Part shown: positions 42,956 through 50,544 of the stretch, piece after piece | Layout: the number at the start of each line of letters is the position of its first letter | Position numbering within the stretch: the stretch's first letter is position 1 | Assembly (NCBI GenBank): GCA_947451145.1 | Contig: CANFXW010000017.1 | Span: forward strand, 1-64,000 | DNA length: 64,000 nt | Origin: Sphingomonadaceae bacterium | Lineage (GTDB): Bacteria > Pseudomonadota > Alphaproteobacteria > Sphingomonadales > Sphingomonadaceae | Direction: 5' to 3' | Notes under the pieces: generated by a model | What the model was told of the DNA's origin: nothing | The model's database searches: none | What the model saw: only the letters and a program-made list of their open reading frames with translations | Made by a program: the position numbers and the translations under genes

Positions 42956-45037
42956 GTGAGCCACCCCAAATACCCGCACCTGTTCACCCCGCTTCAACTC
43001 GGCCCGATCACCGTGCCGACGCGGTTTTACTTCGCACCGCATGGCTCGGCGCTGACCGTGGGCAGCAAGCCCACCGATGACCTGATCGCCTACAGCGCGG
43101 CGCGGGTGGAGGGCGGCGGCTGCGGCATGGTGGTAATCCCGGTGGTGACGCAGGAGCGCGCCCGCACCCGCCAGCCAAGCCCCTATCCGCCCGGCAATGT
43201 CGCCGCGTTCAAGGCCTATGCCGATGCCATCCACACTGCGGGCGGAGTGGCCTTTGCCCAGTGCCTCTATCATTGGCTGGGGAGCGGGTTCTGGCAGGTG
43301 ATGGGCACGCCTGCGCCCAGCCTGTCGCCCTCGGTGCGGCAGTTCTCGATCATGGAGCGCTCGGCTTCGACCCGGGCGATGGGGCTTGATGAGATCCGCA
43401 TGATGGTGGAATCGATGCGCCAGTCTGCGCGGCACCTGATGGAGGCCGGGTTCGACGGCATTATGCTCCACGCCAGCCACGCGACGATGATCGAGCAATT
43501 CCTCTCGCCCTATTTCAACGAGCGGACCGATCAATACGGCGGCAGCCTCGATAACCGGATGCGGTTTCTGATCGAGATGCTGCAGGCCGCGCGCGACGGC
43601 AGCGAGGGCAAGCTGGCGATCGGCATCCGGCTGAATTGTGATGAGCAAGTGCCCGGCGGCTATGGCACCGACACCGCGCGCGAGGTGGTTGCGCGGATCT
43701 GTGATAGCGGTCTTGTTGATTACGTCGATCTCGATTGCGGGTTGGAGCCGCAGCAGTTCCACCACGGTATGCCGACCAATTTTTCGGACCGGCAGTTCTA
43801 TCGGCCCTTCGTCGAAAAGGTGCGCAGCGCGGCGGGCAAGGTGCCGGTGCTTTCGGTGCTGGGTTCGATCGATGATCTGGCCGATGCCGAGGCGGCGATT
43901 GCTGCTGGCGTGGTCGATATGGCCGGGGCCGCACGCCAACTGATCGCCGAGCCGCGCTTCGTCCAGAATGCGCGAAATGGCACCGAGCACCTCGGCCGCA
44001 CCTGCATCCGCTGCAACTGGTGTACGGCGGCAGGCAGCGAGGGCGCGCAGGGTTGCACGATCAACCCGGCGGCCTATCGCGAGCGGCTGTGGGGGCAGTT
44101 CGACCCGGCACCTGAGACCAAGCGGGTTGTTGTGATCGGCGGCGGTCCGGGCGGTATGGAAGCGGCAAGGGTGGCTGCGCTGCGCGGCCATTCGGTAATG
44201 CTGTTTGAGGCGCGGGAGCAGCTTGGCGGCGCGCTGGCGCTCTGGGCCAAGCTGCCGGGGCGTGAGAATTACGGCACGGCGATCGGCTGGTGGGCGGGTG
44301 AGCTGGACCGTCTGGGAGTCGAAGTGCGGCGCGGCTGCGCTGCGGATGCTGAAGCTGTGCTGGCTCTTGAACCCGATGCCGTGCTGGTTGCGACAGGCGC
44401 TACCTGCAGTCCCGGCGGACGTTCGATCACCGCCGATGCCGATATGCCCGGCCACGATCTGCCGCACGTCTTCCGGCCCGAGCAAGTGTTGCTCTCCGGC
44501 GCCACGCCAAAAGGCCGTGTCATTGTTGTCGATGGCGAGGGCTATCACGCCAGCACCGGCCTTGCCGAAATGCTGGCGAGCGCGGGCAGCCAGGTGCTTT
44601 ATGTCACCGCGGGCTTCACGCCGATTTCGCAGCGCGTGGCAGACAGCTTTGAAGGCCGCCATGTGATCCAGCGGATGAAGCAGGCCGGGGTGAACTTCGC
44701 CCCAGCCACCTGGGTGCGCCGGATCGAGCGCGATGCAGTTGTGCTCTACGATGTCCACACCGGAGTGGAACGCCGCGAACCTGCCGATGGCGTGGTGCTC
44801 GCCACAGGCCGGGTGCCGCAGGATAGCCTTGCGCGCGCATTGGAGGGCAGGGTGGCTCAGCTCTTCACCATCGGCGATGCGCTCTCCGCCCGGATGTTCG
44901 CCGCGGCGACCTTCGAAGGCCACCGCTTTGCCCGCCTGATCGGTGAGCCCGATGCCCCCGCCAGCTTCGCCGAGGCCTTCTTCGCCAGCGATGATCCGGC
45001 AACCTTCCCATTCCCCGCAGACATTCCGCGCCGTTAA
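42956..45037 (+). CDS. OYE-family iron-sulfur flavoprotein (dienoyl-CoA reductase / TMADH type)
   Basis: A 693-residue three-domain enzyme: an N-terminal Old Yellow Enzyme FMN barrel, an iron-sulfur site, and a C-terminal FAD/NAD(P)-binding part (VVIGGGPGGMEAARVAALRG). The cluster cysteines are Cys350, 353, 356 and 367, spaced C-x2-C-x2-C-x10-C, closer to trimethylamine dehydrogenase than to E. coli FadH (C-x2-C-x3-C). In the barrel the usual HAAHGY-like block reads HASHATM, so the catalytic set is altered. The start is GTG at 42956. Substrate unknown; it probably reduces an enal-like or amine compound. Confidence 0.85.
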   Translation: MSHPKYPHLFTPLQLGPITVPTRFYFAPHGSALTVGSKPTDDLIAYSAARVEGGGCGMVVIPVVTQERARTRQPSPYPPGNVAAFKAYADAIHTAGGVAFAQCLYHWLGSGFWQVMGTPAPSLSPSVRQFSIMERSASTRAMGLDEIRMMVESMRQSARHLMEAGFDGIMLHASHATMIEQFLSPYFNERTDQYGGSLDNRMRFLIEMLQAARDGSEGKLAIGIRLNCDEQVPGGYGTDTAREVVARICDSGLVDYVDLDCGLEPQQFHHGMPTNFSDRQFYRPFVEKVRSAAGKVPVLSVLGSIDDLADAEAAIAAGVVDMAGAARQLIAEPRFVQNARNGTEHLGRTCIRCNWCTAAGSEGAQGCTINPAAYRERLWGQFDPAPETKRVVVIGGGPGGMEAARVAALRGHSVMLFEAREQLGGALALWAKLPGRENYGTAIGWWAGELDRLGVEVRRGCAADAEAVLALEPDAVLVATGATCSPGGRSITADADMPGHDLPHVFRPEQVLLSGATPKGRVIVVDGEGYHASTGLAEMLASAGSQVLYVTAGFTPISQRVADSFEGRHVIQRMKQAGVNFAPATWVRRIERDAVVLYDVHTGVERREPADGVVLATGRVPQDSLARALEGRVAQLFTIGDALSARMFAAATFEGHRFARLIGEPDAPASFAEAFFASDDPATFPFPADIPRR

Positions 45038-45058
45038 TTTCGTTCATCCGGCCTTCAT

Positions 45059-45090
45059 GTTTACAGACGTAGTCGATTACGTGTGTAAAC
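45059..45090. promoter_or_regulatory. Nested palindromic operator upstream of blaI-like gene
   Basis: Outer arms GTTTACA (45059-45065) and TGTAAAC (45084-45090) enclose inner arms CGTA and TACG around GTCGAT. The whole 32 bases is almost a double dyad. Two TACA/TGTA-type sub-sites lie side by side, like the BlaI and MecI operators that carry TACA...TGTA cores. It lies 16 bases before the repressor start, well placed for autoregulation. Confidence 0.65.
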
Positions 45091-45105
45091 GTTGGGAGAG
45101 TCGGA

Positions 45106-45507
45106 ATGGCCGGGGAACTGCCTGAGGTAGGAGAGCGCATTACCGAAGCCGAACTGGCGGTGATGGAGGCGCTCTGGCTGCGCAGCCCGCTAAGCGCCAC
45201 TGATGTTGCCGATGCAGTAGGCAAAGCGCGCGGCTGGGGGTTGGCGACGGTCAAGACACTGCTCTCGCGCCTGGTATCCAAGCAGGCGATTGCCACCGAG
45301 CCGCAAGGGCGCCGCTTCCTATACACGCCGCTCATCGAACGCAGTGACTATCTCGGCGGGGAATCGAAGCGGTTGGTCGATAGGCTGTTTGGCGGCCGCG
45401 CCGCGCCGCTATTCGCTTATCTGGCCGAGACCGAGGCCCTGTCAGACACCGACATCGCCGAGATCGAAGCTCTGCTGAAGGGACTCAGGCAGGAGGAGGG
45501 CAAATGA
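45106..45507 (+). CDS. BlaI/MecI/CopY-family repressor
   Basis: A 133-residue winged-helix repressor. EAELAVMEALWLRSPLSATD, then WGLATVKTLLSRLVSKQAI and GRRFLYTPLI are the family's DNA-binding signature; the C-terminal dimer helices contain RLFGGRAAPLFAYLAE. It overlaps the downstream M56 peptidase gene by four bases (ATGA), the standard arrangement for a protease-inactivated repressor. In resistance systems the protease cleaves the repressor when a beta-lactam binds; here the signal may differ. Confidence 0.92.
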   Translation: MAGELPEVGERITEAELAVMEALWLRSPLSATDVADAVGKARGWGLATVKTLLSRLVSKQAIATEPQGRRFLYTPLIERSDYLGGESKRLVDRLFGGRAAPLFAYLAETEALSDTDIAEIEALLKGLRQEEGK

Positions 45508-47045
45508 CCTGGCTCACCGATACGCTGATCGTCACCGGACTGCTCATTGCCGCCGTCCTGCTGCTACGCCGCCCGGTCGCGCGGCTGTTTGGAGCGCAGA
45601 CGGCCTATGCGCTGTGGCTGCTGCCCCTGCTGCGACTGATCCTGCCACCGCTTTCCTTGCCCGCAAGCTGGGCACCGGTTGAAGCCGCCAGCACTGCAGC
45701 GCAAACCTACGTGGTGTTCGCCGATACGGCCGCACCGCCGGTTGCCGCTGCGCCGGTCTGGACGTGGCTGGAGGTGTTATCGCTGGTCTGGCTGGCAGGA
45801 TGCCTGGCCTTCATCATCTGGCGTGCGGTTACCTATTTCGCCATGCGCCGCAGCCTGTTGGCGGGCGCGGAGACGGTCGGGGGAGCGGGCAAAGTGCGGC
45901 TGGTTGAATCGCCCGCTGTCGCTGCGCCGGTTGCCTTTGGCGTGTTCGACAAGGTGGTGGCGCTGCCGCCCGGCTTCATGGGCTGGAGCGATACCAAGGC
46001 GCGCGATCTCGCGCTGGCGCATGAACTGGAGCACCACGCCGGCCACGATCTGCTGATCAACATCGCCGCGCAGCCGCTGCTCGCGCTGCACTGGTTCAAT
46101 CCGCTCGCCTGGGCCGGATGGCGGGCCATGCGCCGTGATCAGGAGGCAGCCTGTGATGCCCGCGTTCTGGCCGGGCAGGGCGGAGAGGTGCGCGCCGACT
46201 ATGGCCGCCTGATTGCCAGTCTGGCCGGTGGCCCGCGCCTGGCACTAGCCGCGCCTATGGCCTGTCCTGTGCTGGGAGAGAAATCGATAATTCATCGCCT
46301 GAGGAGTCTGACTATGCCTGAAACGACTGTTCGCCGCCGCCGCCTTGGCCTCGGCCTGATTGCCGGTGCGGCGCTTGCCCTGCCGCTCACCGCGACCATT
46401 GGCTATGCTGCTCAGGAAGCGGCTCCCGCAGCGCCAACTCCGCCCGAGATGCCCGCCGCTCCAGCAGCCCCCGATGGCAAACACGTCGAAAAGCGGGTGA
46501 TGATCATCCACCATACTGACGGTGCGCATGACCCCGCCAAGATGAAGACCCGCACCATCACGCGCGATGGCAAGACCTTCACCATCACCACCGACGAGGA
46601 TCTGACTGACGAACAACTCGATGCCAAGCTGGCCGAGCTGGATAAAGGCGGAACGATGGTGATGGTGCGCCATGATGGTCCAGTTCCGCCTGATGCACCC
46701 GGCACCTCCCACAGCGAAATTCGCCGGATCATCATCAACAGCGCCGATGGCAAGGCGAACCACGAAGCCATGGCCATGGCTATGGCTCAGCATGGCGGAG
46801 CCATGGCGTGCAGCGACAAGGACGGGACCGCCACGGTGGTGACCAACGAAGGCGCTGGCGATGGCAAGGGCCACATGGTCAAGGTCAAGATCTGTTCGAT
46901 GGCCCATGCCGAAAAGTCGGCGCTTTCGGGTCTGAAAAGCGCTCGTGATCGGCTGGCCAACGATCCCAAGCTGCCCGCCAATGTCCGCGACGAAGTGCTG
47001 AAGTCGCTCGACGAGGAAATTGCGAAATTGTCCAAGGCCGGTTGA
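45504..47045 (+). CDS. M56/BlaR1-type membrane metallopeptidase with His/Met-rich periplasmic domain
   Basis: A 513-residue antirepressor. Membrane helices lie near residues 5-22, 31-52, 88-108 and 282-302, and the zinc motif HELEHH is at 173-178 on the cytoplasmic side, with EAACDARV following. Classic BlaR1 ends in a penicillin-binding sensor domain with SxxK; none is seen here. Instead residues 303-513 are charged, with many methionines and histidines (MVMVRHDG, HEAMAMAMAQHGGAMACSD). The sensed signal may be something other than a beta-lactam. A strong internal ribosome site precedes Met271 (see findings). Confidence 0.85.
   Translation: MTWLTDTLIVTGLLIAAVLLLRRPVARLFGAQTAYALWLLPLLRLILPPLSLPASWAPVEAASTAAQTYVVFADTAAPPVAAAPVWTWLEVLSLVWLAGCLAFIIWRAVTYFAMRRSLLAGAETVGGAGKVRLVESPAVAAPVAFGVFDKVVALPPGFMGWSDTKARDLALAHELEHHAGHDLLINIAAQPLLALHWFNPLAWAGWRAMRRDQEAACDARVLAGQGGEVRADYGRLIASLAGGPRLALAAPMACPVLGEKSIIHRLRSLTMPETTVRRRRLGLGLIAGAALALPLTATIGYAAQEAAPAAPTPPEMPAAPAAPDGKHVEKRVMIIHHTDGAHDPAKMKTRTITRDGKTFTITTDEDLTDEQLDAKLAELDKGGTMVMVRHDGPVPPDAPGTSHSEIRRIIINSADGKANHEAMAMAMAQHGGAMACSDKDGTATVVTNEGAGDGKGHMVKVKICSMAHAEKSALSGLKSARDRLANDPKLPANVRDEVLKSLDEEIAKLSKAG
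46301..46316 (+). promoter_or_regulatory. Internal ribosome binding site and start codon inside the M56 gene
   Basis: GAGGAG (46301-46306) lies 7 bases before an in-frame ATG (46314-46316, Met271). The resulting N-terminus MPETTVRRRRLGLGLIAGAA runs into a hydrophobic stretch ending YAAQ, which reads like a signal peptide. Initiation here would give a separately exported 243-residue periplasmic protein. Confidence 0.45.
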
Positions 47046-47069
47046 CAGCCCCCACCGACCGAAAGGCAG

Positions 47070-47101
47070 GCGGCGAGAGTGGATTGATCCGCTCTCGCCG
47101 C
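47070..47101 (+). terminator. Hairpin after the blaI/M56 pair
   Basis: A 10-base perfect stem (GCGGCGAGAG and CTCTCGCCGC) with a 12-base loop lies 25 bases after the M56 stop. A short T-run (GTTTTG) follows 5 bases later. It probably terminates most transcripts before creD. Confidence 0.6.
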
Positions 47102-47187
47102 TAGCCGTTTTGCGGTTCGTCGATTTTGGCTTCCCATATCTCCATTTATCGATAGAAATGCACAACTCATCGCAGGAGTAAGCATTT

Positions 47188-48645
47188 ATGGCCGAGCACA
47201 ACAGGCGCGAGCGATCGCCGGGAATAAAGCTGTTGTTTGTCGCATTGATCGGTCTGGTGCTCACTGTGCCGCTGATGATGATCTATGCGCTGGTCTATGA
47301 CCGGCAGAATCAGGCGCAGACTGCGCAGGCCGAAATCAACGCCGGTTGGGGCGGGGCGCAGGTTGTCGCCGGGCCGCTGATCGTCGTTCCCTTCCGCACG
47401 ACCGAGACGCAGACCGAAACTGTCGATGGCCGTCAGGTAAGCCGCGCGGTGGAGGTGGAGAAGCTGTTCTATATCTCGCCGACCGAAAACAAAGTGGCGA
47501 CGCAGGTCGATCCCGAGGCGCGAGTGAAATCGATCTATCGCTCGGTCCTCTACACCGCGCAGATCAAGGGTGCGGCCAAGTTTACCCTGCCTGCCGATCT
47601 TACGCGCTTTGGTGTTACCCGCGAGCGGCTGATGTGGGACCGGGCGGAGCTGCGCATGGGCGCGTCCGATGCGCGCGGCCTGACGACGGGCGGCACGCTC
47701 AGCGCCAATGGCAATCCGCTGAGCGTCCAGCCGGGCAAGGGTCCCGGCGCGTCGAACGGGCAGGGCTTCTTTGCCTTCCTGCCGTGGGACGGACAGGGCG
47801 ATCTGACCGTCGACTATAGCTATGGCCTGCGCGGCGCGCGTTCGCTCAGCCTGGTTCCGCGCGGTGGCTCGACCACTTGGGATGTAACATCCAGCTGGGC
47901 CAGCCCGAGCTTCAACGGGGCCTTCCTGCCTGAAAAGCGCGATGTCACCGACAAGGGTTTTACCGCGCATTATCAGGTCGACAAGCTGGCACTGGGTCAG
48001 CCGCCGGTGGGGCTGGAGGACTATGGCGCACCCGTACTAGGAACCAAGTTTGAGTTCCGTGAAGCCACTTCTTCAGATGCGGTTGCTGCGAACATTGCTC
48101 CGTCAGCAGGCAACATCTCCGCCGGCGGCGCAGCGGAGAACATAACTGGTTCCAGTCTCGCGATCAGTGTTGATCTGATCGAGCCGGTGAACCTCTATTC
48201 CAAGGTTGATCGTGCGGTGAAGTATGGCTTCCTGTTCATCGGCTTCACTTTCCTCGCCTTCCTGCTTTTCGATGTTGTCGGCGGGGCGCGGGTGGCGGCG
48301 GCGGAATATTTGCTGACCGGCGCGGGCCTCGTGCTGTTCTTCGTGCTGCTGCTGGCCTTTGCCGAGGTGATTGGTTTTACCGGGAGCTATGTTTTCGCAT
48401 CTGCAGCGATTATTGGCCTGCTCTCGGCCTATAGCGCCGCAGTGCTGAAAAGCTGGAAGCGCGGGCGCTTTGTCGGTGCTTTGCTGGTCGGGCTCTATGC
48501 CCTGCTGTTCGTACTGCTCAACCTTGAGGCATGGTCGCTGGTGATCGGTTCGGTGCTGCTCTTCGTGGCGCTCGCGGGCGTGATGTACACCACGCGCAAT
48601 GTCGATTGGAGCGCGGTCGGGCGGAAGGAAGAGGCGGCCGCCTGA
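47188..48645 (+). CDS. creD: CreD-family inner membrane protein
   Basis: A 485-residue inner-membrane protein. One helix lies near the N-terminus (IKLLFVALIGLVLTVPLMMI), then a large periplasmic domain (GWGGAQVVAGPLIVVPF, ending around TGSSLAISVDLIEPVNLYSK), then about five helices. CreD proteins affect envelope integrity and are linked to beta-lactam response in gamma-proteobacteria. No creBC two-component genes are here; the neighbour is the BlaI/M56 pair. AGGAG precedes the ATG. Confidence 0.9.
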   Translation: MAEHNRRERSPGIKLLFVALIGLVLTVPLMMIYALVYDRQNQAQTAQAEINAGWGGAQVVAGPLIVVPFRTTETQTETVDGRQVSRAVEVEKLFYISPTENKVATQVDPEARVKSIYRSVLYTAQIKGAAKFTLPADLTRFGVTRERLMWDRAELRMGASDARGLTTGGTLSANGNPLSVQPGKGPGASNGQGFFAFLPWDGQGDLTVDYSYGLRGARSLSLVPRGGSTTWDVTSSWASPSFNGAFLPEKRDVTDKGFTAHYQVDKLALGQPPVGLEDYGAPVLGTKFEFREATSSDAVAANIAPSAGNISAGGAAENITGSSLAISVDLIEPVNLYSKVDRAVKYGFLFIGFTFLAFLLFDVVGGARVAAAEYLLTGAGLVLFFVLLLAFAEVIGFTGSYVFASAAIIGLLSAYSAAVLKSWKRGRFVGALLVGLYALLFVLLNLEAWSLVIGSVLLFVALAGVMYTTRNVDWSAVGRKEEAAA

Positions 48646-48653
48646 CACAATGC

Positions 48654-48715
48654 GGGGACACGGTATTCCGTGTCCCCTTGTATGCAGAATAGGGGACACC
48701 GAATACGGTGTCCCC
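48654..48715. repeat. Tandem pair of GGGGACAC palindromic repeats
   Basis: Two 24-base palindromes, 48654-48677 and 48692-48715, each run from GGGGACAC to GTGTCCCC with a central GGTATTCC or CGAATACG; 14 bases separate them. Together with 41234-41257 they form one family in this window. They resemble REP elements mobilised by REP-associated transposases; no such transposase is in the window. They lie between the convergent creD and lldD ends. Confidence 0.85.
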
Positions 48716-48724
48716 GGTTGTACT

Positions 48725-49873
48725 TTACCGCCACCGCAGCCGATCGGGGGTCAGCTGGTCCAGCCGGGTGACCCCCATCAGCTTCATGTCACGGACGATC
48801 TCTTCCTGCAGGATGCCTATGGCCCGCTCAACCCCGGCCTGGCCCGCAGCTGCCAGCGCATAGAGGTAAAGCCGTCCGCCGCTGGCGCAGGTCGCTCCGG
48901 CGGCGAGGCTTTTCAGCACATGGGTGCCGCGCCGCACGCCGCCATCGCAGATGATCTCGATCTCGCCGCCGACCGCATCTACGATCTCGCGTAGCTGGTC
49001 GAAGGGCGCGCGGCTGCCGTCGAGCTGGCGGCCGCCGTGGTTCGAGATCATGATCGCATTGGCGCCGATCTCGACCGCGCGGCGGGCATCCTTGGCGCTC
49101 ATCACACCCTTCAGGCAGAAGGTGCCGCCCCAATCCTGCCGGATCCGAGCCGCCATATCCCAATCGAGCGACTGGTCGAGCATGTCGGTGAAATAGCCCT
49201 GGATCGAGATCGACTGGCTGGTGCCCGCGCTGACGTGGGTATCGAGATTGGGCAGGCGGAATTTCTCGCGCAGCAGGTAATCCAGCGCCCAGCGCGGCCG
49301 AACCGCGTAGGAGAGGAGTGACGAGGGCGTGAACTTCGGCGGTGAGGAAAAGCCGCTGCGCAGGCACCGTTCGCGCTTTCCGCCGACGATGGTATCGACG
49401 GTCAGCGTCATGCAATCGAACTTGGCTTCCTTGCAGCGCTCGATCATTGATGTGTTCAGCCCCTTGTCCTTGTGGACATAGAGCTGGAACATCTTGGGGT
49501 TTGACCCCATCGCCCCGACTTCCTCGATCGACACCGTGGCGAGGCTGGAAATGCCGAACCACAGTCCGAATTTCTCCGCAGCCGCCGCAACGGCGCGCTC
49601 GCCCTGCCAGTGGAACACGCGCTGGAGGGCAGTAGGGGATAGGATAATCGGCAGGGCACTTTTGCGGCCGAGCACGGTGATCGATGTGTCGATTTCGGCA
49701 ACCCCGGCCAGCACATCGGGAACCAGATCGCAACTGCTGAAGGCGTCGGTATTGCGCGCCTTGGTCAGCTCGTCATCGGCAGCGCCATCGATGTAATCGA
49801 ACACCGGCCACGGCAGGCGGCGGCGGGCAAACTCGCGGAAATCCGCGATGTTATGGCAATCAGAAAGGCGCAC
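48725..49873 (-). CDS. lldD: L-lactate dehydrogenase (FMN, alpha-hydroxy-acid oxidase family)
   Basis: A 382-residue FMN-dependent enzyme that oxidises L-lactate or a related 2-hydroxy acid at the inner membrane. FMN-binding and catalytic blocks are clear: PVFDYIDGAADDE, SNHGGRQLDGSRAPFD with the catalytic histidine, and IICDGGVRRGTHVLKSLAAG. The frame is open further upstream, but similarity starts at LSDCHNIADFREFARRRLPW, so the GTG at 49873, 7 bases after the upstream stop, is chosen. It is the last gene of a three-gene operon. Confidence 0.9.
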   Translation of the reverse strand: MRLSDCHNIADFREFARRRLPWPVFDYIDGAADDELTKARNTDAFSSCDLVPDVLAGVAEIDTSITVLGRKSALPIILSPTALQRVFHWQGERAVAAAAEKFGLWFGISSLATVSIEEVGAMGSNPKMFQLYVHKDKGLNTSMIERCKEAKFDCMTLTVDTIVGGKRERCLRSGFSSPPKFTPSSLLSYAVRPRWALDYLLREKFRLPNLDTHVSAGTSQSISIQGYFTDMLDQSLDWDMAARIRQDWGGTFCLKGVMSAKDARRAVEIGANAIMISNHGGRQLDGSRAPFDQLREIVDAVGGEIEIICDGGVRRGTHVLKSLAAGATCASGGRLYLYALAAAGQAGVERAIGILQEEIVRDMKLMGVTRLDQLTPDRLRWR

Positions 49874-49880
49874 CGGGGAC

Positions 49881-50540
49881 CTAGCGCCGTTTACGCTTGC
49901 GCGAGGTCTTGGCAAGTTCAGGCTCAGTCGCCTTGGCCGCTTCCGCAGCTCTGGCGGCGGCTTCCTGCTTTTCCTTGTTCTTGGGATCGGCTGCAGCTTG
50001 TTCGGCAAGCACGCGCGCGGCGTCTTGTACCGATGCCGGGCGTGCCGGATAGGCACAGCCGCGTTGCAGACCCACGCCCTTCAGAAACCCGCGCCGGGCA
50101 TTACCTGCCAGAATGGCCGCGCGCATCTTGCGATCCTGCGCGCTGGCCCCCGAAACCTCGCGGATCACGCCGCGAAAGGGGATGAAGGCCCCGACCACCG
50201 ACTGCGCCACGCGGCCAGCCTGCATTTTGGAGTTTGCGGCGGCGGCGAGGTCGATATCGTCGCCGATCACCTTGTCCATTTCGATCACCGCCGCCGAGAG
50301 ACTGGCGCAAGAGCCAAGCCCGGTGAGATCATAGGGCTTTTCCTGAGCAGTGATCAGCAGCGGCGGGATTTCGGTCTTCTTGATGTTGAGATCGTTGATC
50401 GGTGTTGCCGCCACGTCCTTGGCGCTCACGTCCTGCTGGATCACCGCCTTTTCCGGCGCGGCGACCTTGGCTTTGTCCTCCGCGCCAACAGGGCTGGCGA
50501 TCAGGACCGAGACGGTGAGAAACAGGGGCAGGCGGTTCAT
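49881..50540 (-). CDS. Secreted hypothetical protein, Lys/Arg-rich tail
   Basis: A 219-residue protein with a signal peptide (MNRLPLFLTVSVLIASPVGA). The middle part shows a helix-rich region with a glycine pair (GAFIPFRGVIREVSGAS) and CAYPARP. The last 50 residues are Ala/Lys/Glu-rich, ending KTSRKRKRR. No domain is recognised. The start ATG at 50540 has AGAGG upstream. It sits between the YpfJ-like peptidase and lldD with gaps of 4 and 7 bases, so all three are transcribed together. Confidence 0.7.
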   Translation of the reverse strand: MNRLPLFLTVSVLIASPVGAEDKAKVAAPEKAVIQQDVSAKDVAATPINDLNIKKTEIPPLLITAQEKPYDLTGLGSCASLSAAVIEMDKVIGDDIDLAAAANSKMQAGRVAQSVVGAFIPFRGVIREVSGASAQDRKMRAAILAGNARRGFLKGVGLQRGCAYPARPASVQDAARVLAEQAAADPKNKEKQEAAARAAEAAKATEPELAKTSRKRKRR

Positions 50541-50544
50541 CAAT

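Noticed and set aside
41888..44923. 1011-codon open frame opposite the monooxygenase and OYE-family genes
   Set aside because: Despite its length it shows no recognisable domain and mirrors two clearly conserved genes.
47140..47187. Second BlaI-type operator or CreB tag before creD
   Set aside because: CATTT...AAATG around 47140-47160 is only a weak dyad without TACA/TGTA cores or TTCAC repeats.
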